Shown: positions 25,380 to 33,692 of the stretch, piece after piece | Numbering within the stretch: position 1 is the first letter of the stretch | How the letters are laid out: each line of letters opens with the position of its first letter | From: Novosphingobium organovorum | Lineage (GTDB): Bacteria; Pseudomonadota; Alphaproteobacteria; Sphingomonadales; Sphingomonadaceae | DNA: 46,331 nucleotides | Direction of reading: 5' to 3' | Assembly (NCBI RefSeq): GCF_022832435.1 | Contig: NZ_JALHLF010000020.1 | Coordinates: 1-46,331, forward strand | Position numbers and translations under genes: made by a program | Notes under the pieces: generated by a model | Seen by the model: only the letters and a program-made list of their open reading frames with translations | Told to the model about the DNA's origin: nothing | Database searches by the model: none

Positions 25380-28300
25380 TTACGCTCAGCCGTATCAATC
25401 TCATCAACTGGTATACCTTCGAGCGTCTCTCGTTCGATCTGCGCGGCAGTACGTCGCTGATCGGCCCCAACGGCGCGGGCAAGTCCTCGATCCTCGATGC
25501 GATCCAGGTCGTGCTGACCGGCAACAACAAGAACTACTTCCAGCTCAACGCCAGCGCCAACGTCACCGCCGGGCAGACCCGCAAGGTGGGCGAGAACCGC
25601 TCGGTGTTCGACTATTGCCTGGGCCGCGTCGCGGGCGAGACGCTGCGCAGCAATTGCCTGAGCTACGTCAGCCTGGTGTTCGAGCGCGAGCACGACGGCA
25701 TGTGCTGGACGGTGGGCATCGGCATGAGCGCGGTCGAGGGCGAGCAGGGCGAGGACGTGCTTGGCGCCTTCATCGCGCCGGGCCAGTCGCTCACCGACCG
25801 TGACTTCATCGAGGAGACCGACGGCGGCTCCTATGTGCTGCCCTATGGCGAGCTGGTGGCGCGCCTGCGCAAGCACGAGGGGTTCGAGAATTTCGGTCAT
25901 CGCCCGACCCATTTCACCCGCCGCGTGCTGACCGTGCTGGGCGGCAGGGGCCACCACGCCGACCCGGAAAAGTTCCTCAAGACGCTGCGCAACGGTCTGC
26001 GCATCCGCGAGATGAAATCGGCGAGCGAATTCGTGCGCGAGTTCCTGCTCGATCCCGCCGGGCTCGACGTCGAGGGCTTGCGCAAGTCGGTCGCCACCTG
26101 GCGCGGGCTGCTCAAGAAGATCGATGACCTCGAAGTGCAAAAGCGCCAGGTCGGCGAGGCCATCGCGGCCTATCGCGAACTGGACGACAAGCTGGGCGAG
26201 GAAACCCGCATGCGCTGGGTTGCGGGCAAGGCCGAGCGTGAGCGGCTGGCCGAGCATGTGCGCGCGGTGCGTATGCAGCATGACAGCAAACTCGCCGAGC
26301 AGGACCTGGCCGAGCGCCGCCTGGTGCGCACGCGCGAGACCGTGGCGCGGCTGCGCGAGGAGATCCAGGAGATCTCCCGCGCGCTCAAGAACGACACGCG
26401 CGAGCAGGCGATCCGCGAGTTTCGCGAGCTCAACCTGCCGATCGCCGAGCGGGCCTTTGCCGAGGCGGACAAGGACTATCAGGGCCATTTCGCCGCGATC
26501 GCGGCGGTGGCCGGGCTGGCCGAGCGGCTTGATGCGGCCGGGCCGGGCAAGGAAGCGCGGCTGGCGCTCGAAGGGCTCAAGGCCCGCGTGGGGGATGGCA
26601 CGGCGCTGTCCACCCGCGACATCGATCAGGTCGTTGCCGATCTGGTTCCCGTGCTTGAACGCTATGTTGCGGGGGCGCAGGACGCTCGCGAGGGGCAGTT
26701 TGCCGAGATGGCCGCGCTGCGCGCGAGCCTTCGCGAAAACCGCGAACGGCTGGCCGGGCTCGAACGCGGCGGCGCGCTGATCGAGGGGCCGACCGCGCGC
26801 CTCATCGCCTATCTCGACGACAATGGCATCGCCGCGCGCCCGATCTGCGAACTGGTCGACGTGACCGACCCGCGCTGGGTCGAGGCCGCCGAAACGCTGC
26901 TTGGCGCAGCGCGCGACGCGCTGGTGGTCGATCCGGCCGATGCGCAGCAGGCCATTGCCCTGCTGCGCCAGCAGCGCCGCGATTTTCCCGGCACGCAGAT
27001 CGTCAACACCACCAAGACGCGCGAGCACGCTTCTGCGGCGTCGCCGGGCAGTCTGGCTGCGGTCCTGGCGACCGACGATCCCCACGCGCGCGCCTTCGTC
27101 AACCGCCGCCTCGGCTCGGTGCGCCGGGTCGAGACCGAGCAGGAATTGCTGCAGCACGACCGTGCGGTCACCCCCGATTGCCTGTTCTCCTCGGGCGGGT
27201 CGATCGAGAACCGCCGCCCGGCGCAGGTCCATCGCCTCGGCAAGGAAGCGAGCCACAAGAACCGTCAGGTGATCGAGGCGACGCTGGTCCAGCAGGAGGA
27301 GGCGCTGGTGAGCGCTGAAGCCCGCGCCGGCGCGCTCAAGGGCGTGCTGGGCGATGTCCAGCGGTTCCTCGAGGCGGGCGTGGGTGCAAGCCTCGCCGAA
27401 CTGGAGCGCGCGCGTCAGGGCGCGGCCGAAAGCGTCGAGCAGATCCGTGACAATATCCGCACGCTCGAAGGCGAACGCCCGGTCGAGATCCGTGAGCGTC
27501 TCGTGGCGCTCAAGGCCGATCTGGCGGGCTACGAGGAAGAACTCGAAGCCGACGAGAAGGCGCAGCGCGTCGCCGGGCATCTGGTCGGCGGCATGGACGA
27601 AAAGCTGGCCATCGCGCGCACCGAACTGGAGCGCGCCGAAGCCGAGTTCGATGCGCGTGACAAGCTGGGCGCACGCCTGCGCGAGGAAGCCATGCGCGAC
27701 TATGCGCTGATGCTGGACGAGCACGCCCGGGTCCTGCCCGCGCTGCGCAACGCCGCGCAGGATCAGGCCGCCAAGGCCCGTACGCGCGCCAACCAGCTGC
27801 TAGGGCAAGCGCCGCAGAAGGCCTATGCCTACGCCCACGATGCCGGCATCACCGCGCAGTTCGACAAGGACGCGGCCCCCGCCGATCAGCTCGCCTGGCT
27901 CGAGACGCAGATGGGGTCGATCGTCACCAACACGCTGGGCGACTACCGCGATCAGGCCGAGCAGGCGCGCGGTTCGATCGAGACCTCGCTCAAGACCGAC
28001 ATGCTGGTCAAGCTGCACGACCGGATCGAGGGCGCCAAGCGCCAGATCCGCAACCTCAATCGCAGCCTCCAGCTGCGCCCGTTCCACGGCGAGCTGTACC
28101 GCTTCGAGGTCAAGCCCGACCGCTTCTTCGCCGAGATCGTCGAGATCGCGCGACTGGTTCAGCTCAACAGCATCGATGTGAGCACGCTGTTCGACGAGAA
28201 CGCGAACGGCATCGCGCCCAGCCTGATGAAGGGGGTCGAGCGGCTCAAGCGGATGATCGACGAGGGCGAGAACGTCGAGCAGATCAGCGACTACCGCAAC

Positions 28301-28783
28301 TACCTGCAGTTCGAACTGCTCACCACCACGCTTGATGGCGAACGGGTGACGTCGGACTACGCCAAGCGGCAGGGTAGCGGGTCGGGCGGCGAGAAACAGG
28401 TGCCGTTCTATATCGCGATGGCCTGCGCCATGGCCAACGTGTGCCACGGCACGGAAGACGATCGCGAGCGCATGGGGCTGGGCATCATCCTGTTCGACGA
28501 GGCGTTCAACGCGCTCGACGGGGGCAACGTCAACAGCTGTCTGGGACTGCTGCGCGAGTTCAACCTGCAGGTCTTCGCCTGTGCCCCGATCGAGAAGCTG
28601 GGCGTGTTCATGGAACAGATGGACACGGTGCTTTCGGTGCGCCGCATCGGCACCACAACGATGCTCTACGCCGACTATCTCAAGGACGAGGGGCGCCGCA
28701 AGTTTCGCGAGGCGAACCCGGCCAACGAACCGTTCGACCTGTTCCGCCAGCGCTTCGAGGAGGACGATGCCGCCGCTCCCTAG
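25376..28783 (+). CDS. jetC: SMC-like ATPase JetC (MksB-like)
   Basis: Condensin-like ATPase of 1135 residues, the motor that extrudes DNA loops. The N-terminal head has Walker A GPNGAGKS at residues 30-37. A long coiled-coil rich in Glu/Arg/Ala runs roughly from 220 to 480 and 630 to 900, with a hinge-like region between (about 500-620, PTARLIAYLDDNGIAARPIC). The C-terminal head has the ABC signature GSGSGGEKQV and Walker B GIILFDEAFNALDG. A GTG start at 25376 is supported by AGGAGG seven bases upstream and overlaps the jetB stop. Both nucleotide-binding halves look intact, so the motor should be functional. The usual next gene, jetD with its TOPRIM-like nuclease, is absent. Confidence 0.92.
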   Translation: MITLSRINLINWYTFERLSFDLRGSTSLIGPNGAGKSSILDAIQVVLTGNNKNYFQLNASANVTAGQTRKVGENRSVFDYCLGRVAGETLRSNCLSYVSLVFEREHDGMCWTVGIGMSAVEGEQGEDVLGAFIAPGQSLTDRDFIEETDGGSYVLPYGELVARLRKHEGFENFGHRPTHFTRRVLTVLGGRGHHADPEKFLKTLRNGLRIREMKSASEFVREFLLDPAGLDVEGLRKSVATWRGLLKKIDDLEVQKRQVGEAIAAYRELDDKLGEETRMRWVAGKAERERLAEHVRAVRMQHDSKLAEQDLAERRLVRTRETVARLREEIQEISRALKNDTREQAIREFRELNLPIAERAFAEADKDYQGHFAAIAAVAGLAERLDAAGPGKEARLALEGLKARVGDGTALSTRDIDQVVADLVPVLERYVAGAQDAREGQFAEMAALRASLRENRERLAGLERGGALIEGPTARLIAYLDDNGIAARPICELVDVTDPRWVEAAETLLGAARDALVVDPADAQQAIALLRQQRRDFPGTQIVNTTKTREHASAASPGSLAAVLATDDPHARAFVNRRLGSVRRVETEQELLQHDRAVTPDCLFSSGGSIENRRPAQVHRLGKEASHKNRQVIEATLVQQEEALVSAEARAGALKGVLGDVQRFLEAGVGASLAELERARQGAAESVEQIRDNIRTLEGERPVEIRERLVALKADLAGYEEELEADEKAQRVAGHLVGGMDEKLAIARTELERAEAEFDARDKLGARLREEAMRDYALMLDEHARVLPALRNAAQDQAAKARTRANQLLGQAPQKAYAYAHDAGITAQFDKDAAPADQLAWLETQMGSIVTNTLGDYRDQAEQARGSIETSLKTDMLVKLHDRIEGAKRQIRNLNRSLQLRPFHGELYRFEVKPDRFFAEIVEIARLVQLNSIDVSTLFDENANGIAPSLMKGVERLKRMIDEGENVEQISDYRNYLQFELLTTTLDGERVTSDYAKRQGSGSGGEKQVPFYIAMACAMANVCHGTEDDRERMGLGIILFDEAFNALDGGNVNSCLGLLREFNLQVFACAPIEKLGVFMEQMDTVLSVRRIGTTTMLYADYLKDEGRRKFREANPANEPFDLFRQRFEEDDAAAP

Positions 28784-28797
28784 AGTATCCGTGATGG

Positions 28798-29245
28798 TCA
28801 AGCCAGAGATTGTGCCCAGCATCTGTCCGCTTTGAGCAGCGCGTTTGCGGTGACGATGAGCTTTCGCATGACGGCAGTAATCGCGCTTTTGCCGGGCTTT
28901 CCTGCGGCGACGAGTTGTTGGTACTTGGTTTTGAGGTCAGGGTTGTATCGGGCGGCGACGAGGGCCGGCATATAGAGAGCCTCCCTCACGTTGGCGCGGC
29001 CGCCCCGGAGGAAGCTTTTGCCTTTCCATTGGCCCGACTGTCGCGCGAGGGGCCCGTTCAGGGTTCAGCTTCAGGCAGGGCCAGTTGGTCAGCGCTGCCT
29101 CCGGTGCGCGATGATAGGTGCCCGTTGCTTAATAGGCGATCCGTTCGATCGGCCATCGTCGCAGCCAGGCGATCAGCGCCTTGTGCCCCTTGGCGGTATT
29201 GGCAAACTGGCGCTCGACGCCAGTGGGGCAGGCATGGCTGGGGTG
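28798..29245 (-). mobile_element. Decayed IS110-family transposase remnant
   Basis: On the minus strand, an N-terminal IS110 segment is readable (TGVERQFANTAKGHKALIAWL, RRWPIERIAY). It is followed by an in-frame stop exactly where the family has Glu (Y-stop-ATGTYHR), then EAALTNWPCLKLNPER. The middle of the transposase is deleted near 29055. Reading resumes in another frame with the C-terminal part (PLARQSGQWKGKSFLRGGRA, NVREALYMPALVAARYNPDL, AVMRKLIVTANALLK). The protein ends at the stop at 28798. The element is therefore dead through a nonsense codon, a frameshift and an internal deletion. Its C-terminal end lies 15 bp from the jetC stop codon, where jetD would be expected. Confidence 0.85.
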
Positions 29246-29619
29246 GGTCTGCAAATGTCAGAATCGAACCACTTGCGGGAGGGCAACCCCAATATGCCCC
29301 CCCGCACATGGGAGGGGCAGTGAGACTTGGAGAGCGTAGCGAACCTAGGCGCAGCGGGGTGGGCGGCTAGTGGACCGCCCGCTCACCACCCAATTCTTTC
29401 GTTCCGATCATCGCCAGATTTGTCGACGCAGCCTGGCGGCCCGATCTCCGGCGCGCATCAGTCAAACCCTGCACGTCTAGCGTTCGCCATTTCGAAAAAT
29501 TACCTATATATCAAAAGTAAATCATTGGTTTTACATTAATTTACCGTTTGGTCCCGCGCCAGTGCGGGAGCGCTCATGCTAATACCGGCTCGGGTAGCAC
29601 AAAGCGTTGAAGGTGAAAA
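29246..29619. other. Gene-free region between the IS110 remnant and the HWE-type kinase
   Basis: No convincing gene. It contains a hairpin GGGCGG (29361-29366) with CCGCCC (29375-29380) and an A/T-rich stretch at about 29495-29545 that may hold the promoter of the following kinase. No similarity to a jetD 3' end was seen in any frame. Confidence 0.5.
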
Positions 29620-30741
29620 TTGGAGCCATTGGACTATATCGAGCGGAGCCGGGGAGCCTTCGGGACCCGTGGTCCGGCCCGATCGGGAGAGGCGCCCTGG
29701 CCGCAGCGGGCTGCCGGTTCGTTGCGGATGGGGTGCCACTGGTTGCGGGGGCATCAGCCCCTGTGGTTGACGCAGGTGCAAGTGGGAATAGGGCTGGGGG
29801 CAATCGCGTTTGTGTCGGGGCGGGCGGTGTCGGGCGCGATGCCCGCGCTCAATCCGGGCGATCTGTTCGTGCCGTTCCTGTTGCTGGCCAGTCTGCTTGG
29901 GCGCTGGCCGGGCGGTCTGGCGTTCTTGGCGGTGTTCGCTGCGGCGCAGTGGATCGGGGGGATCTGGCCGCAAGGCTTTGGCGCCTCCCAGGGGTTCGTC
30001 GGACCGCCTCGGGCGCGCGATGCGGTGTTTGCGCTGCGGGACGTGGTGCCGGGCGTTCTTGTCCTCGTCATCGCCGAAGCGGGGCAGCGGGTGATGCAGG
30101 CGCGGCTCGACGCGGCGCGCGAGGACGTGGCCTGGCAGCAGACGCTGGTGCGCGAGGTCGAGCATCGGGCCAAGAACGATTTCGCGCTCGCGGCGAGCCT
30201 GCTCGAGATCGACCGAAGGCGGGCTGCGACCAATCCTGCGTCCAATCCCGCAGATGTGATCGAGGACGCGCTCGACCGGTTGCAGATATTTGCCGGGCTC
30301 TACAGCCCTCACGCCCGGTTGCGGCACCTCTCCTCGGGCCTGGCGATGCGGCCTTACCTCGTCGAAATCTGCGATCGGCTGGCGCGGGCCGGGCTGTCGG
30401 ACCGGGTCGACGTCGTCACCGATTTCGCCGACGTCCGGCTCGAACCGGGCGTTGCCTTGGGGGTGGGGCTCTATCTCAACGAGGCGCTGCTCAATTGCGC
30501 CAAATACGCCTTCGGGACGCAAGGGCGCGCGGGCACGATCCTGATCGCGCTGGTGGCGACACCCAATGCCTGGGCGCTGTCGATCAAGGACGATGGGCCG
30601 GGTTTCAGCGCCGACCCGCGCGCGGGGGAGGGCGAGGGCCTGCTTGCGGCCTTTGCCCGGCAGGCGGGGGCGCGCCACGCCGTCGATGTATCCCCTCTGG
30701 GACGCCACCTGCGCATCGCGGGGCGACGGCCTCGCCCCTGA
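29620..30741 (+). CDS. HWE/HisKA_2-type sensor histidine kinase
   Basis: Membrane sensor kinase of 373 residues. The N-terminal part has three or four hydrophobic helices (VGIGLGAIAFVSGRAVSG, LFVPFLLLASLLGRWPGGLA, VVPGVLVLVIAEAGQ). The phospho-acceptor region reads LVREVEHRAKNDFALAASLL, the HisKA_2/HWE style H-box with HRAKN. The catalytic domain has an N-box-like GLYLNEALLNCAKYAF and the G1 motif IKDDGPGFSADP. The TTG start is supported by GAAGG six to seven bases upstream; an ATG at 29728 is possible but would cut the region before the first helix. No response regulator is adjacent, so it is an orphan in this window. Such kinases often feed general stress or light responses in alphaproteobacteria. 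Confidence 0.85.
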   Translation: MEPLDYIERSRGAFGTRGPARSGEAPWPQRAAGSLRMGCHWLRGHQPLWLTQVQVGIGLGAIAFVSGRAVSGAMPALNPGDLFVPFLLLASLLGRWPGGLAFLAVFAAAQWIGGIWPQGFGASQGFVGPPRARDAVFALRDVVPGVLVLVIAEAGQRVMQARLDAAREDVAWQQTLVREVEHRAKNDFALAASLLEIDRRRAATNPASNPADVIEDALDRLQIFAGLYSPHARLRHLSSGLAMRPYLVEICDRLARAGLSDRVDVVTDFADVRLEPGVALGVGLYLNEALLNCAKYAFGTQGRAGTILIALVATPNAWALSIKDDGPGFSADPRAGEGEGLLAAFARQAGARHAVDVSPLGRHLRIAGRRPRP

Positions 30742-30858
30742 AGAAAGAGACGGGGCGACGGCCGCATGCCTGTCGCTAAGGAGAATTGCTTGTACCTCAC
30801 GGGCCCTGTGATCTATACTGAAACATTGCTTGTGCCGGTGGAAAGTCGACCCGATTTC

Positions 30859-31461
30859 ATGAAGTTGTCTTCGCTTTTTGTTGCGTGTGCTGCGGTTGTC
30901 GGCTGCGCGGGATGTGCTGGCGAGCCGCTGCGCTTCGGGCAGGCGTCCAGCACGGCCTGGCCCGCTCCCGATCAGCGCACGTTCGCCATGGTGGGTACGG
31001 GCGCGCCGCAGGATGCGGTGCGCAACGTGCTCGTGCGCTATGGCTTTCAGGAAAGCGCCGATGCGCGTCTGCGGGTCGAAGTGGGCTACGCGGTGCGCCG
31101 CAAGGCGCTGTCGGTCCGTGGGCCGCAGGGGCAGCCCTCGGGCGCGCCGGAGACGATCATCGACGACGCCTCCAGCGCGCCCGCGAGCCTGCCCGCCAGC
31201 CCGCCACAGACGGTGACGCTGTCACCCGCGGCCCGGCGCACGGTGAGCTTTTGCACCAAGCAGGCCCATGTCCTCACGCTCGCCTTCGTCGACCGGGCGA
31301 GCGGGGCGATCCTGTCACGCGGCGGGGCGACGCTCGGCCGCTGCAAGGCCGATGAGGCGCAGGTGCTGTCGAAACTGGCGACCTCGGCGGTGCTTTCCGC
31401 GCGCGATGGTCAGACGCGCGATGGTCACATGTACGATGGTCACACGATGGCGGGCAGCTGA
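30859..31461 (+). CDS. Putative lipoprotein (DUF4136-like), with repeat-encoded tail
   Basis: Exported protein of 200 residues. The signal sequence MKLSSLFVACAAVVGCAGC contains possible lipobox cysteines. The body (TAWPAPDQRTFAMVGTG, DAVRNVLVRYGFQESADARL, HVLTLAFVDRASGAILSRGG) has the alternating pattern of DUF4136-type envelope lipoproteins, but I am not sure of the family. The C-terminal tail RDGQTRDGHMYDGHTMAG is encoded by three 15-bp tandem repeats and may be a recent extension. The last 22 bases overlap the convergent CHASE2 kinase gene, so both proteins share their terminal DNA. An upstream in-frame ATG at 30766 exists but does not start a signal peptide. Confidence 0.65.
   Translation: MKLSSLFVACAAVVGCAGCAGEPLRFGQASSTAWPAPDQRTFAMVGTGAPQDAVRNVLVRYGFQESADARLRVEVGYAVRRKALSVRGPQGQPSGAPETIIDDASSAPASLPASPPQTVTLSPAARRTVSFCTKQAHVLTLAFVDRASGAILSRGGATLGRCKADEAQVLSKLATSAVLSARDGQTRDGHMYDGHTMAGS
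31401..31445 (+). repeat. Three 15-bp tandem repeats in a coding tail
   Basis: Units GCGCGATGGTCAGAC, GCGCGATGGTCACAT and GTACGATGGTCACAC stand head to tail, with a partial fourth unit GATGG. They encode the (R/Y)DG(Q/H) repeats at the end of the putative lipoprotein. The last unit overlaps the end of the convergent CHASE2 kinase gene. Confidence 0.8.
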
Positions 31462-33689
31462 ATTGCAAAGCGGGTGCCCGTCGGCAGGCGGGGCTCGCAG
31501 GTTATCGCGCCGCCGTGGCGGGTGACGACCGTCGCCACGAAGGCAAGGCCCAGACCCGCCGAAACCGAGCCCTTGGCCCCTTGCGAGCGGTAGCCGAAAC
31601 GCGCGAAGAGGTTGCGTCGGCGTTCCTCGGGAATGCCTGGACCTTCATCCTCGATCGAGCAGGTGACGCTGTCCGGCCCGGTGCACTCGACCCGGCAGGC
31701 GATGGTCGCCTCTGCGGGGCTGAAGCGGATCGCGTTGTCGAGCAGGTTGACCAGAGCGCGGGCCAGCGCGCCATGTTCGCCGGCGATGTAGAGCCCCTCT
31801 TCGGGCGCTGCGATCGTTACGTGCACGCCCTGGCGCGAGGAGCGGGGCCAGACTTCGTCGACCGCTTCGGTAAGCACCGCGACCAGATCGATCTCCTCGG
31901 GCGCGAACGGGGCGCTGGAGAGGCGGGCGAGCTGGACGAAATCGTCCGCCAGGTCGAGCGTCTTGCGCGCGAGACCGGCGATCCGGGCGGCCAGTGCCGG
32001 ATCGCCGATCGTCTCGCGCTGGCGCTCGAGCAGGGTGATGATCGAGCTTTGCGGCGAGCGCATGTCGTGGCTGAGGAATTCGAGCGCTTCCTGCCGGTCG
32101 CGCTGGGCTCTGCGGATGGCGGTGATGTCGACCAGATGGGTGATCGTCCCGCGCTCGACCCCGGTGTGATCGCGCAAGGGAAAGGCGCGTAGCGAATAGA
32201 CCGTATCGTCGGGCAGGCGCAGCTCGCGCAGGCCATCAGTGTCGACCACTTCGCCGCCCGACAGCGCGACGAGGTCGGTGGCGGCAAGCCGGGCTGTCGG
32301 GGGCAGCGTGGTGTCTGGTGACTGCGCGGCATCGCCGCTCGCGCGCGCCAGCATCGTGCGCGCGGCGGCGTTGGTAAGGCTCGTCGTGCCCGCGCTGTCG
32401 GTGACGAGGATTGCATCATCGACGCTCTCGATCGTGTCCGAGACAAGCTGGCGCAAGTCGCGCATGTTGGCGATGGCCTGGCGCAGCCGGGTCGCCTGCC
32501 CGCCGACCCGGTCGTGCAGGGGCCAGGCCGGATCGGCGAGCGGGAGCGGGCTGTCCTCGCGCGCGAAGGCGTCGAGCTCTTCGGCGATCTGCGCGTCGAT
32601 TGCCTGGAGCCGGCGCCAGCCCCACAGCGGGTAGGCGACGAGGAGGCCGGTCAGCGCCGCGCTCGGCGCCAGCCAGACATGCGCGAAGACCAGCAGCGCG
32701 GCGGGCACAGCCAGCACCAGCGCGACCATCGCCAGCGAGACGGTCAGCGCCTTTGCCGGACGCAGCCACCAGAAGCCGAGCATCAGCCCCAGCACCGGCA
32801 GAAGCGAAAGCAGGATGTGCAGCGCGGGTCCGGGTGTCGCGATCAGGCGCTGGTTGAGCAGCGCGTTGAGGACATTGGCCTGAAGTTCGATCCCGCTGAT
32901 GATCCCCCCGGCGCGCGAGGGAACCGTGAACCGGTCCCCCAGCCCGCTTGCCGTGACGCCGACCAGCACGATCTGCCCGTCGAGGAATTCGGGCGGAACC
33001 TCGCCCGTCAGCACGCTGGCAAAGGAGAGCGTGCGAAAGTGTCCGCTGGTTGGCGGGAAGGGGATCGTGGCCAGAAACGTGCCTTGCGCGGCGTGGCGGG
33101 TGTAGAGCGGCGAGGGGTGGCCCTCAGCAATGCGGTAGGTCTCTTCCATCAGGTGGGGCCAGAGGTGGCCGTCGACCCGCAGGGAAAGCGGGACCGAACG
33201 GGCCGTGCCGTCGCTGTCGGGAAAGAGCGCGACCTGGCCCAGGCTGCGCGCGGCGGAGGCGACGAGGGGGATAGGCCGTGTCACGTCGATCGTGCGGCCG
33301 TTGCGGCCCGGCGCCTCGAACAGCATGGGCAGGGCGACGTTGCCCGCATCACGCAGGGCCCTTGCAAGCGCCTGGTCCTCGTCGGGACGGGCGGTTTCCG
33401 TGAACAGGATGTCGTAGGCGACGGCGGCGGCGTGCGCGTGGGCAAGGCTTTCCAGGACACGGGCATGGACCGCGCGCGGCCAGGGCCAGCGGCCGAGCCG
33501 GGCCACGCTTTCATCGTCGATCGTGACGAGCACGATGCGATCCGAGGGTGGCGGTGCGGCCAGGCCCAGCAGGCTGTCGTAGAGGACGTTGTCGAGCCGT
33601 TCGGTGCCTTTCTCGTGGATCAGCGCGGCCACGCCCGCGCAGGTCAGCAGCGTGACCAGCACCCACTCCAGCAGCAGCCGCGCGCGCAC
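31440..33689 (-). CDS. CHASE2-PAS sensor histidine kinase
   Basis: Sensor kinase of 749 residues, last gene of a three-gene operon. After an N-terminal membrane anchor, an extracytoplasmic CHASE2 domain spans about 30-285 (LYDSLLGLAAPPPSDRIVLV, TIDDESVARLGRWPWPR, AVAYDILFTE, GQIVLVGVTASGLGD). Three membrane helices follow at about 290-355. A PAS domain is at about 415-525. The H-box is FLSHDMRSPQSSIITLLE with His 541. The ATPase domain shows the N-box LVNLLDNAIRF, G1 IEDEGPGIP and G2 SAGLGLAFVATVV. It starts with GTG three bases after the LysM-FecR stop. The operon partner OmpR-type regulator is the likely phosphate acceptor, and the LysM-FecR protein may feed the CHASE2 sensor. That link is inference. 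Confidence 0.92.
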   Translation of the reverse strand: MRARLLLEWVLVTLLTCAGVAALIHEKGTERLDNVLYDSLLGLAAPPPSDRIVLVTIDDESVARLGRWPWPRAVHARVLESLAHAHAAAVAYDILFTETARPDEDQALARALRDAGNVALPMLFEAPGRNGRTIDVTRPIPLVASAARSLGQVALFPDSDGTARSVPLSLRVDGHLWPHLMEETYRIAEGHPSPLYTRHAAQGTFLATIPFPPTSGHFRTLSFASVLTGEVPPEFLDGQIVLVGVTASGLGDRFTVPSRAGGIISGIELQANVLNALLNQRLIATPGPALHILLSLLPVLGLMLGFWWLRPAKALTVSLAMVALVLAVPAALLVFAHVWLAPSAALTGLLVAYPLWGWRRLQAIDAQIAEELDAFAREDSPLPLADPAWPLHDRVGGQATRLRQAIANMRDLRQLVSDTIESVDDAILVTDSAGTTSLTNAAARTMLARASGDAAQSPDTTLPPTARLAATDLVALSGGEVVDTDGLRELRLPDDTVYSLRAFPLRDHTGVERGTITHLVDITAIRRAQRDRQEALEFLSHDMRSPQSSIITLLERQRETIGDPALAARIAGLARKTLDLADDFVQLARLSSAPFAPEEIDLVAVLTEAVDEVWPRSSRQGVHVTIAAPEEGLYIAGEHGALARALVNLLDNAIRFSPAEATIACRVECTGPDSVTCSIEDEGPGIPEERRRNLFARFGYRSQGAKGSVSAGLGLAFVATVVTRHGGAITCEPRLPTGTRFAIQLPAIV

Positions 33690-33692
33690 GGG

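Noticed and set aside
25070..27724. Open frame of 884 codons on the minus strand opposite jetB/jetC
   Set aside because: Antisense to the SMC ATPase coiled coil; a product of the GC-rich third-codon bias.
29255..29275. TTCGATTC-like sequence on the minus strand suggesting a tRNA T-loop
   Set aside because: The flanking bases do not form a 5-bp T-stem and no acceptor or anticodon arm could be built around it.
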